From: Candidatus Sumerlaeota bacterium
Lineage (GTDB): Bacteria; Sumerlaeota; Sumerlaeia; Sumerlaeales; Sumerlaeaceae
Length of the DNA stretch: 33,832 bases
Assembly (NCBI GenBank): GCA_026398535.1
Contig: JAPLSQ010000015.1
Span: 1 to 33,832, forward strand
Direction: 5' to 3'
The notes beneath the pieces were generated by a model. The model did not search any database and was not told the DNA's origin. It saw nothing but the letters and a program-made list of their open reading frames with translations. The number at the start of each line of letters is the position of its first letter. Positions within the stretch are counted from its first letter, which is position 1. Made by a program: the position numbers and the translations under genes. Shown in pieces: positions 1 to 8,325 of the stretch.

Positions 1-44
1 GCGGTTTTGATCTGGTCACAGTTGAAGATATTCTTGCGCCTTGA
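1..44 (+). CDS. 3' end of an upstream protein gene (partial)
   Basis: The third forward frame is open from the left edge and reads GFDLVTVEDILAP before a TGA at 42-44. This looks like an ordinary protein C-terminus. The first forward frame is also open, to a TAA at 61-63, but its residues look less natural. Too little remains to name the product. The phosphohexomutase gene starts 49 bases after the TGA, so the two may be co-transcribed. Confidence 0.35.
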   Translation, partial: GFDLVTVEDILAP

Positions 45-93
45 TTGCGCGACGAAGAAGTAATCATCTCCACACGGATAACAGGAGCCTGAT

Positions 94-1896
94 ATGCTTA
101 AAGATGATATTGCAAGCCGCATACGCGCTTTCACTGACGGCGCTGATGCGCAGACATTGCAGGAAACAGTTGATCTGTTGCTGGATGGTTTGACGCGCGA
201 TGGAGGAGAGGGCTCCATCACGGACGCGTTTTATTGCGACCTTGATTTTGGCACAGGCGGATTGCGCGGCATCATGGGCGCGGGCACTAACCGCATGAAT
301 CGCGTGGTTGTGGGCAGGGCCACGCAGGGGCTCGCGAACTATATTGTCAGCCGCGGGGGCGGAGCGGTGTGCATCGCTTACGATTCCCGTTTGCGCTCGA
401 AAGAGTTTGCGCGCGAAGCGGCCCGTGTCGTCGCGGGAAATGGTTTGAAGGCATACCTGTTCGATGACATGCGGCCCACGCCGGAACTGTCGTTTGCGGT
501 GCGCCATCTGAAGGCCGCTGCTGGCATCGTCATCACGGCAAGTCACAACCCGAAAGAGTATAATGGTTATAAAGTCTCGTGGAGCGATGGCGGCCAGGTC
601 GTGCCGCCAGAAGACCGCGAAATCATCGAAGAAGTCCGGCGTGTGACATCCGCCCACCAGGTGAAAACAGCGGATTTTACGGAGGCAATCAAATCCGGCG
701 CCATTGAAATCTTCGGTTCCGCAGTTGATGAGGCATTTCTTGGCGCGATTGATGCCGTGCGCATGCGCCCGCAACTTGACGCCGTGAGCGGAAACCAGCT
801 GAAGATCGTCTACACGCCGCTTCACGGCACAGGCATAAAGATGGTGCCGCGCGCGCTGGCGCGCTGGGGATATAACAATGTTGTGCTCGAACCGCAGCAG
901 TCCGTACCCGATGGCGCGTTTCCCACGATAAAATCCCCTAATCCCGAGGACAAGGCCGCCCTTGAGCTGTCGATCCAGCTTGCGCGGCGCGAAAATGCCG
1001 ATGTGGTGTTTGCCACGGATCCCGATGCCGACCGCATTGGAATCGCCGTGCGCCATGATGGCGATTATCAGCTTGTCACGGGCAACCAGGTCGGTGCGCT
1101 CATGGCGTATTATATTTGTGAAACCCTGCGCGAGCAGGGGCGTCTGCCTGCCAATGGCGCGCTGGTCACGACGGTTGTAACGACAGGTCTTATATCGGCC
1201 ATTGGAGCGGATTATGGTGTGGATGTGGATTTGTGTCTGACGGGTTTCAAATGGATCGCCCACCTGATCCGCGGTTATGATATTCAGGGCGCGCCGGGAG
1301 CTCCCTCAAAAAAATTCTTGATGGGTTGTGAGGAAAGTTATGGTTATCTGATTGGCACGCACGCGCGCGACAAGGATTCCGTCGTGGCCTCGTGTGTGCT
1401 CGCAGAGATGGCATTGTGGGCCAAAACACAAGGCAAAACGTTCATCGATGTGCTGCACGACCTTTATGCGCGGTATGGCGTTCACGTCGAGTCGCAACTT
1501 TCAAAACAGATGCCGGGTATGACCGGCATGCAAAAAATCGCGGGATTGATGGAATCGCTGCGCAACAATCCGCCGCGGGAAATTGCAGGCATCACCGTGA
1601 CAGCGATGACAGACATCAAGTTGAATAAAAAACGCGATCTTGTTTCGGGGAAGGAAACAACAGGTCCCGGCCTGCCGGAAAGCAATGTGCTCATCTATGC
1701 GCTTGCGGATGGCAGTTCGGTCGTGGCGCGGCCGTCAGGAACCGAACCGAAGGTGAAGTTCTATTTCATGGTTGTCGACCGTGAGGGCGCGTCCCTTTCC
1801 GATCCTGGCCGGCTCAATGAGCGTATCGCGTGCTGCAAAGGCAAGGAGCAGGCATTGCGTGCGGATTTCGACCGTCTCACATCAGAGCGCATGTAA
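94..1896 (+). CDS. phosphoglucomutase/phosphomannomutase (alpha-D-phosphohexomutase)
   Basis: Cytoplasmic enzyme that interconverts hexose 1-phosphate and 6-phosphate, feeding nucleotide-sugar synthesis. At 600 aa it matches the long PgcA-like branch rather than the roughly 450-aa ManB/GlmM branch. Visible motifs in order are the phosphoserine loop TASHNPKEYNGYK (catalytic Ser about 150), the Mg-binding loop DPDADR (Asp 309, 311, 313), the sugar-binding CEESYGY (Glu about 413) and the phosphate-binding RPSGTEPKVKFY (about 546-557). All key residues are intact. The ATG at 94 is preceded by ACAGGAG at good spacing. lgt begins only 4 bases after the stop, so the two genes probably share a transcript. 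Whether glucose or mannose phosphate is the main substrate cannot be read from the motifs. Confidence 0.95.
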   Translation: MLKDDIASRIRAFTDGADAQTLQETVDLLLDGLTRDGGEGSITDAFYCDLDFGTGGLRGIMGAGTNRMNRVVVGRATQGLANYIVSRGGGAVCIAYDSRLRSKEFAREAARVVAGNGLKAYLFDDMRPTPELSFAVRHLKAAAGIVITASHNPKEYNGYKVSWSDGGQVVPPEDREIIEEVRRVTSAHQVKTADFTEAIKSGAIEIFGSAVDEAFLGAIDAVRMRPQLDAVSGNQLKIVYTPLHGTGIKMVPRALARWGYNNVVLEPQQSVPDGAFPTIKSPNPEDKAALELSIQLARRENADVVFATDPDADRIGIAVRHDGDYQLVTGNQVGALMAYYICETLREQGRLPANGALVTTVVTTGLISAIGADYGVDVDLCLTGFKWIAHLIRGYDIQGAPGAPSKKFLMGCEESYGYLIGTHARDKDSVVASCVLAEMALWAKTQGKTFIDVLHDLYARYGVHVESQLSKQMPGMTGMQKIAGLMESLRNNPPREIAGITVTAMTDIKLNKKRDLVSGKETTGPGLPESNVLIYALADGSSVVARPSGTEPKVKFYFMVVDREGASLSDPGRLNERIACCKGKEQALRADFDRLTSERM

Positions 1897-1900
1897 TCTG

Positions 1901-2728
1901 ATGCTGCCGTATCACAACATCGATTCAGACATAATCACCATCGGTCCGTTGCGTGTGCGCTGGTATGGCATCATGTACCTGCTGGGATTTCTGGCGGGGA
2001 GGGTGATCATGCGGCGCCTGTGCCGCCAGAAATTTTTGCGCATGCCGGTCGAGCGGGTGGATGATTTCCTGGTGGCTCTTTTCGCCGGGATGCTTATTGG
2101 CGCAAGGCTTGTCTACATGCTTGTGTATTACAGGCTCAGTCCTGATGATCCATTCACTTGGTATACGCCCTTTGCCGTTTGGAAGGGGGGACTGGCGTTT
2201 CATGGCGGAGCGCTGGGAATGTTCGCGGCCATCGCGTGGTTCGGATGGCATTATCATGTGCGGTATTGGAATCTCGCGGATGCCCTCACTCTTTCAGCGC
2301 CTGTGGGTGTTTTCCTCGGCCGCATTGGCAATTTCATCAACGGGGAATTGTATGGCCGCGAAACAAGTCTTCCGTGGGGAATGATTTTTCCCAATCCGGA
2401 TTATGATGGCACAAACGCGCCGTGGACCGCGCCGCGCCATCCGTCGCAATTGTACGAAGCGCTGGGCGAGGGATTGATGACTCTCGCCGTGGTTTGGATG
2501 GCCAAACGCTACATCCGCAACCAGGGTGTCATCACCGGCGTGGGGATCATCTGGTACGCCTCAGTGCGCTTCTGCCTTGAATTATTCCGCGAGCCGGACA
2601 AACAGCTGGGCTACTATTTCGGGTGGATGACGATGGGGCAGATGCTGTGTCTGGTCATGCTGGCCATCGGAGTCGCTGTGTGCGTCTTCAATGCGCGCCG
2701 GCGGATTCCCGTGGATGCGCCGGCATAA
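1901..2728 (+). CDS. lgt: prolipoprotein diacylglyceryl transferase
   Basis: Inner-membrane enzyme that moves diacylglycerol from phosphatidylglycerol onto the lipobox cysteine of prolipoproteins, the first step of lipoprotein maturation. The 275-aa product has about seven hydrophobic segments. It carries the family signature GRIGNFINGE (about 140-149, with the essential Arg), the FHGG motif (His about 101) and a late FREPD motif. An open frame runs upstream to 1772 inside the mutase gene, but the ATG at 1901, four bases after the mutase stop, gives the normal N-terminus, so I chose it. It converges with murG 22 bases downstream. Substrate lipoproteins are probably encoded nearby, for example the small one at 3900. 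Confidence 0.96.
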   Translation: MLPYHNIDSDIITIGPLRVRWYGIMYLLGFLAGRVIMRRLCRQKFLRMPVERVDDFLVALFAGMLIGARLVYMLVYYRLSPDDPFTWYTPFAVWKGGLAFHGGALGMFAAIAWFGWHYHVRYWNLADALTLSAPVGVFLGRIGNFINGELYGRETSLPWGMIFPNPDYDGTNAPWTAPRHPSQLYEALGEGLMTLAVVWMAKRYIRNQGVITGVGIIWYASVRFCLELFREPDKQLGYYFGWMTMGQMLCLVMLAIGVAVCVFNARRRIPVDAPA

Positions 2729-2750
2729 AAGGGCGAGAAGGGAGTTTTGG

Positions 2751-3848
2751 CTAAGCGGATAATGCGCACAATGCGTCCGCGAGTGTCTTTGCTGAATTGC
2801 GGCTGTCGAGTTCAGGCGGATTTGTGATGCGCCAGCCCAGTTCAGTGCGTGATAACAGCGAGGCGATCGCTACCGCGGCGCGCCGGACTGTAAAACTGTT
2901 TTCCGGGATGGCCTCGCCCGCGCCCGCGGCGGCCACTTCGCGGGCATTTTGCGTCTGGTGATCGTAGATGGCGGATGGCAGTGGGATGTAAAGCGCGTAC
3001 ACGCCGCATGCGAGCATTTCGGCGATGGCGCCGGCGCCGGCGCGCGCGAGAGCCGTGTCAGCGGCGGCCAGAGCAAGGTCCATCCGCTCGATGAAAGGCT
3101 CGAGTCTCACGGATAAATATTCCAGATCCGTTTTTGCCAGTTCCTCTGTGAGCTCCTCATGGTTGGTCCTGCCCGTGCTCCAAAGCACCTGCACATCAGC
3201 GTGAGCGTGGATGTCAAGCGCTGGCAGCGTCTGCATAATGGTGCGGTAGAGATACCTTGCTCCCTGGCTTCCCCCCATAACGAGCAGGGTTCGTTTGCGC
3301 GGATCGAGCGCGAAGTGCTTCATGGCGTCATCACGGGCGCCCTTGTCGATGTCTCCGCGCATGGGCAGACCGGTTCTCAGGATTTTACGCGAGCGCAACA
3401 TGCCGGCTGTCATCGGGAAATTGATGGCGCACAGATCGACGAACGGCGCCAGCAGACGATTGGTTTTGCCGGGGATGCTGTTCGCTTCATGGATTGCCGA
3501 TGCGCGGCGAAGCATCACGGCGGCCGCGACGGCCGGGCCGCTCACATAACCGCCCATCCCGATGACAGTGTCGAAATGTTCCCGCCGAATGAGCGCGGCG
3601 GCGCGCGCCGTGTTTGCCAGCGCGGCGGCCAAACCGATGGCATGGGCGGCCAGACCTGATCCGAGCTGGCGCGCGGGGAGGACGATCGGCTCGATGCCGT
3701 TGTCGGCGTAAAGCCGCAGTTCGATCTCGCGCTCACCGCACAGGTAGCGAATCGGCGCGCCGGGATGATGCTGGCGGAGCGCCTCGCCCAGCGCAATAGC
3801 TGGAATGATGTGCCCGCCTGTTCCGCCCGCCGCGATGAGCAGCTTCAT
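2751..3848 (-). CDS. murG: UDP-GlcNAc:undecaprenyl-PP-MurNAc-pentapeptide GlcNAc transferase
   Basis: Peripheral inner-membrane GT28 enzyme that adds GlcNAc to lipid I to make lipid II for peptidoglycan. The product is 365 aa from the chosen ATG. Visible motifs are the N-terminal G-loop GGTGGHIIPA, MGGYVSGP, HEANSIPGKTNRLLA (HEQN...PGKTNR in most homologues), the second G-loop GGSQGA and the donor-site segment ARAGAGAIAEM...PSAIYDHQTQNA. The frame is open 13 codons further upstream, but MKLLIAAGG at 3848 is the canonical start and has AAGGA about 10 bases before it. The usual mur/fts (dcw) neighbours are absent. It is transcribed divergently from a small lipoprotein gene whose start lies 51 bases away. 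Confidence 0.95.
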   Translation of the reverse strand: MKLLIAAGGTGGHIIPAIALGEALRQHHPGAPIRYLCGEREIELRLYADNGIEPIVLPARQLGSGLAAHAIGLAAALANTARAAALIRREHFDTVIGMGGYVSGPAVAAAVMLRRASAIHEANSIPGKTNRLLAPFVDLCAINFPMTAGMLRSRKILRTGLPMRGDIDKGARDDAMKHFALDPRKRTLLVMGGSQGARYLYRTIMQTLPALDIHAHADVQVLWSTGRTNHEELTEELAKTDLEYLSVRLEPFIERMDLALAAADTALARAGAGAIAEMLACGVYALYIPLPSAIYDHQTQNAREVAAAGAGEAIPENSFTVRRAAVAIASLLSRTELGWRITNPPELDSRNSAKTLADALCALSA

Positions 3849-3899
3849 TTGCAAGTTATCCTTGACGAATTTCGTTTCACGGATCATGTGTATCGCATC

Positions 3900-4055
3900 A
3901 TGAAACCGAAAATGCTACTGTTGCTTGCGGTTGCGGCCATGCTGGCGTCATGCAGTTGCCCGCGCCAGGGCGTGTTTGAATTTGTCTACGCGCGTTACGA
4001 CGCGCCCCAGCAGGCGTATCCTTATCCAGACATGTCGCCGGGCGCGCGCCGCTGA
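3900..4055 (+). CDS. small predicted lipoprotein (51 aa)
   Basis: A short frame encodes a basic N-terminus (MKPK), a hydrophobic stretch and a lipobox L-A-S-C with the acceptor Cys at residue 18. The mature peptide would be only about 34 aa, rich in Tyr, Pro and Arg. This is a classic type II signal, so Lgt encoded at 1901 could modify it. No Shine-Dalgarno sequence is obvious and I do not recognise a family. It sits head to head with murG and 56 bases before the inositol-monophosphatase gene. It could instead be a chance frame in the intergenic space, but the clean signal structure argues for a real gene. Confidence 0.6.
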   Translation: MKPKMLLLLAVAAMLASCSCPRQGVFEFVYARYDAPQQAYPYPDMSPGARR

Positions 4056-4111
4056 ATTCACGGCAAATCTTTTCTTGAACCCCTCGCCCTTGCGCCTCTT
4101 CACTATCCTGC

Positions 4112-4894
4112 ATGAAAGACATCATGCCAGTCATAGTGAAGTGCCTTGATGAAGCCGGCGCCGCGGTCATGCGCCACTATGGGGCGCTTGAGAGCATCGA
4201 AAAAAAAGGGCGTTCAAATCTCGTGACGGTTGCCGATCATGAGAGCGAGGCCTGCATCAAACGTATTCTATCAGAAGCATTTCCATCGCACCAGATTCTT
4301 GCCGAGGAATCGGGCGCCGATTACGAGGGCAAAGGCGATGAATGCCGATGGGTTATCGATCCCTTGGACGGCACGACCAATTTTTCCCATACAATGCCTT
4401 TGTTCTGCGTATCAATCGGCGTTGAGCGCAAGGGCCGTATTGTGGCGGCTGGAGTGGACAATCCGTATTACCGCGAGCGTTTCCTTGCCGAGTGCGGCGC
4501 GGGCGCCACATTCAACGGGCGTCCAATTCATGTCTCCGAACCCGACCGGCTGGCCGACAGCCTCGTGGTTACAGGATTCCCCTATGACAGGATTGAACGG
4601 TTTCCGCATTACATGTCGTTCTGGATTGAAATGCTGCCCCGGGTTCACGGCATCCTGCGCATGGGCAGCGCGGCGCTGGATATGTGCGCGGTGGCGTGCG
4701 GGCGCCTTGAAGCCTTCTGGCAGGAAAATCTTCACCCGTGGGACACGGCGGCAGGCTGGCTCATCGTCGAGGAAGCGGGCGGCTGGGTGACGGATTATCA
4801 CGGCAATCCTTTCTCCATATACGGCAGCCAAACCCTGGCAACCAACGGCAAAATCCACAACGAGTGTGTCGAGGTGCTGGGGAAACTCGTGTAG
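4112..4894 (+). CDS. inositol monophosphatase family protein (SuhB-like)
   Basis: Cytoplasmic Mg2+/Li+-sensitive phosphatase acting on inositol 1-phosphate or a related sugar or nucleotide phosphate. The 260-aa length is typical. The metal-binding residues are all visible: AEESG (Glu about 65-66), DPLDGTTNF (Asp 83 and 86) and HPWDTAAG (Asp about 211), with GSAALDMCAVACGRLEAFW before the last. A second in-frame ATG lies four codons in (4124), and neither start has a strong ribosome binding site. The family includes SuhB, CysQ-like 3'-phosphoadenosine phosphatases and histidinol-phosphatase relatives, so the substrate is not settled. The short C-terminal part and motif set look closest to SuhB/IMPase. 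Confidence 0.9.
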   Translation: MKDIMPVIVKCLDEAGAAVMRHYGALESIEKKGRSNLVTVADHESEACIKRILSEAFPSHQILAEESGADYEGKGDECRWVIDPLDGTTNFSHTMPLFCVSIGVERKGRIVAAGVDNPYYRERFLAECGAGATFNGRPIHVSEPDRLADSLVVTGFPYDRIERFPHYMSFWIEMLPRVHGILRMGSAALDMCAVACGRLEAFWQENLHPWDTAAGWLIVEEAGGWVTDYHGNPFSIYGSQTLATNGKIHNECVEVLGKLV

Positions 4895-4950
4895 AATAGG
4901 CCGATTGTTTTCTTGCCAGTGGCGACTGTGCGACGCCATGATCAGCACGC

Positions 4951-5907
4951 ATGTTGAACTATGCTTCTGATATCGACGACCTGATCGTGCGTGTTGGCGA
5001 ACCGCACATGCGCCAGAGGCTTGAACTCCAGGTGGAGCATGCCAGCGAGATTTTCGGGACGGGCATGGTGCTGTTCCATATCGAAAATGTCGAATGGCTC
5101 ATGGCGGCGATCTATTATGTTCTCAGAGCGACTTTCCTTTACGGAGCGGGCTATCGCAACTTTCTTGATCTGCGTGTCCGGCGCAACACGATCGAACTCG
5201 ACGGTCTTCCAGAAGCGTTCCGCGGATTCAGGATTTTGCACCTCTCGGATTTGCACGCGGATCTTGATCCCGCGCTGACGGACGCTCTGATCGAACGGCT
5301 GAAAGGGCTGGATTATGACGTGTGTGTGCTGACGGGCGATTACCGTGCCAGCACAAGCGGTTCGTATGACAAGACGGTTGATGCGATGGAGCGGCTGTCA
5401 GCGCACATCAAATCTCCCAAATATGCGATTCTCGGCAACCATGACTTTATCGAGATGGCGCCTCCGCTTGAACGAGCTGGCTACCGTTTCCTTTTGAATG
5501 AAACGGTAAAGATAGAGCGCGGAGGAGAGGCGATCCATCTTTCGGGGGTTGATGATCCTCACTTCTACATGACCGAGAATTTGCACAAGGCGTGCGAAGG
5601 CGTACCGTCAAACAGCATAACGATCCTCCTGTCGCATTCGCCCGAAATATTCCGGAAGGCGGCGGCGATGGGATATGACCTTATGCTCTGCGGCCACACA
5701 CATGGCGGGCAGTTCTGCCTGCCCGGCGGCGTGCCAGTGATCACCAACGGCCGTTGCCCGCGCTTTATGGTGCGCGGCAACTGGAAACACCGCCAGATGA
5801 AAGGCTACACATCGCCGGGCACCGGCTCGTGCGGCGTGCCGGCGCGTTTTTTCTGCCCGCCTGAAGTGGCTTTGCACGAACTCGTGCCATGCAAATCAAT
5901 AAAATGA
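4951..5907 (+). CDS. calcineurin-like metallophosphoesterase (YaeI/LpxG-type)
   Basis: Binuclear-metal phosphoesterase of 318 aa. The full ligand set is present: LHLSDLHAD (Asp 100, His 102), TGD (Asp 130), GNHDF (Asn 163, His 164), LLSHSPE (His 229) and CGHTHGGQ (His 249, 251). The catalytic domain is preceded by about 90 residues with a moderately hydrophobic segment near 50-68, which could anchor it at the membrane. YaeI-clade proteins often act on the envelope. In Chlamydiae a member of this superfamily, LpxG, hydrolyses UDP-2,3-diacylglucosamine in lipid A synthesis. Since this genome has lpxD, an LpxG role is possible but is inference. The ATG at 4951 has a weak ribosome binding site, so the true start may lie slightly downstream. 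Confidence 0.88.
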   Translation: MLNYASDIDDLIVRVGEPHMRQRLELQVEHASEIFGTGMVLFHIENVEWLMAAIYYVLRATFLYGAGYRNFLDLRVRRNTIELDGLPEAFRGFRILHLSDLHADLDPALTDALIERLKGLDYDVCVLTGDYRASTSGSYDKTVDAMERLSAHIKSPKYAILGNHDFIEMAPPLERAGYRFLLNETVKIERGGEAIHLSGVDDPHFYMTENLHKACEGVPSNSITILLSHSPEIFRKAAAMGYDLMLCGHTHGGQFCLPGGVPVITNGRCPRFMVRGNWKHRQMKGYTSPGTGSCGVPARFFCPPEVALHELVPCKSIK

Positions 5908-5968
5908 ACAATATCGAAGATGCGGAAATGGCTTGCGGACGGACGGCGATATACCCAAACAAATCATC

Positions 5969-7060
5969 ATGCCGAAACAAAATGCCCGCGGGCATGACGC
6001 GCGCCCCGCTGTGTGTTATTATGTCTCCGGTCATGGTCTGGGCCATGCCAGCCGCGCGACGCTCGTCATGCGAAGCATTCCTCAGGATATTCGCCTGATC
6101 GTCAAGTCATCGGCTTCCGAGGATTATATCAGACGCGAGGCGAAACGGCCGCTCGATTTCCATGCTGACAGGTTTGATTTTGGGGCCTGGCAGAAATCCA
6201 ATTTTGAGATAGACTGGAAAAAAACGTTCTCGGTGTGCAAGCGCATCGGGGCCGATGCCGCCCGGCGCATCGATGACGAGGCGCGGTTCCTCGAGGCGAA
6301 CAATGTCGGAGCTGTTGTGTCTGACATTCCTCCTGTGCCGCATTGCGCAGCCCGGCTTGCCGGCATCCCCGGCATCGCCATTGTGAATTTCACTTGGATT
6401 GAAATATTCCGCAAAGCGGCGGATGCGGCAGGCATAGCCGCCGCAAGGTTGCTTGACCAGTATAAAAAGCAATATTCCAGCGCGTCGCTGGCCTTGCGCA
6501 CGCCGTTTTGTTTTCCCATGAAATATTTCCCCGTGTTTCGCGACATTCCCCTGATTGGACGTCGAGGCATTGCCTCACGCGAGCGTCTGATCCGGGAGGG
6601 CGTCGTTGCCGAAGGGCAGCGCCTGGTTCTATTGTATTTCGGCAACTGGGGCAATGGGGGCATGAGACTTGATCGGCTGGAGCGCCTGCGGGATGTGATG
6701 TTTGTCTCCTTGTCTGAGATGCCGCCACCGGTTCGTTATCTTGATCCTTCCATCTGGGATTTTGCGGATGTGCTTGCGTCGAGTGATGCGGTGCTGGCGA
6801 AACCCGGATATGGCGCCATGGCGGGATGTATGGCGGCGGGCATCCCGGTGATATATTATCCGCGGCCGGAATTCGCCGAATATCGTGTCATGCGCCGCGA
6901 CCTCGATCACTGGGGCGGGGCTGTGCGCATCGGACGGCGGAATTTTCTGTCGTGCCGCTGGGAATGCGCGCTCGAGAAGGCTTTTACGCTCAGTCCCGTG
7001 AGGGTGGATGCGGATGGCGCACATGAGGCCGCCACGGTCATTTTACGGTCGATGCTCTGA
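5969..7060 (+). CDS. glycosyltransferase-like protein (arabinokinase N-domain/MurG-like, GT-B)
   Basis: The 363-aa product has the GT-B signature of proteins related to the N-terminal domain of plant L-arabinokinase. This includes an N-terminal YYVSGHGLGHASR loop (about 18-29) and, near the C-terminus, LAKPGYGAMAGCMAAG followed by IPVIYYPRPEFAEYRVMR, a nucleotide-sugar-binding-like segment. There is no kinase domain and no membrane segment, so it is probably a cytoplasmic sugar-transferring enzyme of unknown acceptor. The frame opens at a TTG (5933), but the ATG at 5969 is a more natural start. It follows the metallophosphoesterase gene by 61 bases in the same direction and may share its transcript. 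Confidence 0.75.
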   Translation: MPKQNARGHDARPAVCYYVSGHGLGHASRATLVMRSIPQDIRLIVKSSASEDYIRREAKRPLDFHADRFDFGAWQKSNFEIDWKKTFSVCKRIGADAARRIDDEARFLEANNVGAVVSDIPPVPHCAARLAGIPGIAIVNFTWIEIFRKAADAAGIAAARLLDQYKKQYSSASLALRTPFCFPMKYFPVFRDIPLIGRRGIASRERLIREGVVAEGQRLVLLYFGNWGNGGMRLDRLERLRDVMFVSLSEMPPPVRYLDPSIWDFADVLASSDAVLAKPGYGAMAGCMAAGIPVIYYPRPEFAEYRVMRRDLDHWGGAVRIGRRNFLSCRWECALEKAFTLSPVRVDADGAHEAATVILRSML

Positions 7061-7082
7061 AACGGTATTGTTTTCCCCGGAA

Positions 7083-7100
7083 CTGTACGAAATAGTACAG
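7083..7100. promoter_or_regulatory. perfect 6-bp dyad, operator-like
   Basis: CTGTAC and GTACAG flank a 6-base AT-rich centre (GAAATA). The site lies in the 184-base gap between the glycosyltransferase stop (7060) and the Spy-like gene start (7245). There is no T-run after it, so it is a poor terminator. A dimeric repressor or activator site is the likelier reading. A TATAAT hexamer occurs at 7144-7149 and TATGAT at 7189-7194, both without a good -35 box. No regulator can be named. Confidence 0.35.
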
Positions 7101-7244
7101 CCTTGTTGCCGGTCAGAAAAGGCAATCAATGATGCAACTCTTTTATAATAAACATTGCGCGACGAAATATCATGCTGTGTTGGCATGGTATGATCTTTGC
7201 CCATGACAGATGCTGGATTCAGATTATATTCGAGGAGAAGAAAG

Positions 7245-8300
7245 ATGAACAGATGGATGAAAATCTTTCCGGCATTGATTGCCGGTGCGATGGTTTGGGG
7301 AACAGGAATCGACGTGTTGGCACAACCTCCCATGCGTGGGGGCGCTTGGAAACTCGCTGATATGCCCACCAGCGCGATTCTCAACATGATGAGTCGTCAA
7401 CTCGACCTCACATCTGAACAGCGCGCGAAAGCGGAGGGGATTCTTGACGCGGCGCGGGACAGCCTCAAGAAGCATACTGAAGAAATTCGCAAGATCGTCG
7501 GGAAAACCCGTGATGATATCAAGGCGTTGCTCAATGACGAGCAGAAGTCCAAGATCGACAAGATGAAACGCGGTATTTTCGAGGGAGTGGAAGGATTCAT
7601 GGCCACGCATGGCGCGGAAATTCGCGGAGAGTTGAAAAAGGCCGGCCAGGAAATCCGGCTTCGCATGGCGCTGAGTTCGCTGGATCTGAAACCTGAGCAG
7701 CGCGAAAAATTGAAAGAAGCGGCCAAGGATGTGCGCGAGCGCACACGCGCAATCATGGAGAAAGTGAAGCCTGAGATGGAAGCTGTGCGTAAACAGGCTA
7801 AAACGTGCATTGATGACATACTCACACCTGAACAGCGCGAGCAACTGGAGAAGCGATTGAAGGACATGCCGCAAATGGGCGCAAAAGCGGGGCGCGGACC
7901 AGCGGGCGCGGGCAAACGGGGCATGATGGCTGATAAAGCCGGAGGGTGGGGCCAAAGTGCGGGACGATGGCAGCAGGCAAGGATGCGGGCGTGTCCGATG
8001 ATGGACGGCAACATGGGCGGCGGCGGCCGGACAGGCGGTTCGAATCCCAGAGCCATGCGTCCCGGAATGGGGATGGGCATGGATTTCGGACGCGGCCCCG
8101 CGATGACGCCACCATGGATGTTCATGCCTCGGATGCAACAATGGGGCGGCGGCGCACCCGGTTTTCCCGGAATGATGAGGCGAGGGGGCTGGCAAGGCAT
8201 GGCGCCAAGGCCAGGGCGCGATGATGAGGGCTTTCGTCCCAACCGGGCACGGCAGCAGGGCAGACCCGATGCCGCAGATGATGACGATGACTCGATCTGA
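7245..8300 (+). CDS. secreted Spy/CpxP-like protein with Met/Gly-rich tail
   Basis: The 351-aa protein has a signal peptide (about 1-26, ending V-L-A-Q). A helical, highly charged region follows, with four LTxxQ-type motifs: LTSEQ (55-59), LNDEQ (96-100), LKPEQ (148-152) and LTPEQ (193-197). Spacing of roughly 41-52 residues suggests two helical-hairpin units in tandem. Residues about 210-325 are low-complexity, rich in Met, Gly, Arg and Pro, and the tail ends in an Asp run. Spy, CpxP and ZraP-type periplasmic proteins act as chaperones or metal-stress sensors. The Met-rich part could bind metal, which is inference. The ATG at 7245 has an excellent GAGGAGAAG site, and the gene ends at a strong terminator. 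The upstream dyad may regulate it. Confidence 0.75.
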   Translation: MNRWMKIFPALIAGAMVWGTGIDVLAQPPMRGGAWKLADMPTSAILNMMSRQLDLTSEQRAKAEGILDAARDSLKKHTEEIRKIVGKTRDDIKALLNDEQKSKIDKMKRGIFEGVEGFMATHGAEIRGELKKAGQEIRLRMALSSLDLKPEQREKLKEAAKDVRERTRAIMEKVKPEMEAVRKQAKTCIDDILTPEQREQLEKRLKDMPQMGAKAGRGPAGAGKRGMMADKAGGWGQSAGRWQQARMRACPMMDGNMGGGGRTGGSNPRAMRPGMGMGMDFGRGPAMTPPWMFMPRMQQWGGGAPGFPGMMRRGGWQGMAPRPGRDDEGFRPNRARQQGRPDAADDDDDSI

Positions 8301-8325
8301 TATTACAACAACATAATACCATCAA

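Noticed and set aside
64..1263. 399-aa open frame antisense to the phosphohexomutase gene
   Set aside because: The opposite strand encodes an intact, motif-complete mutase; the antisense translation has no domain-like pattern.
8036..8049. tRNA-like T-arm sequence (GGTTCGAATCC)
   Set aside because: It lies inside the Spy-like coding frame and no acceptor stem, anticodon stem or D-arm can be formed around it.
7224..8195. 323-aa and 281-aa minus-strand frames
   Set aside because: Antisense of the charged, low-complexity Spy-like gene, which has a strong ribosome binding site, signal peptide and terminator.
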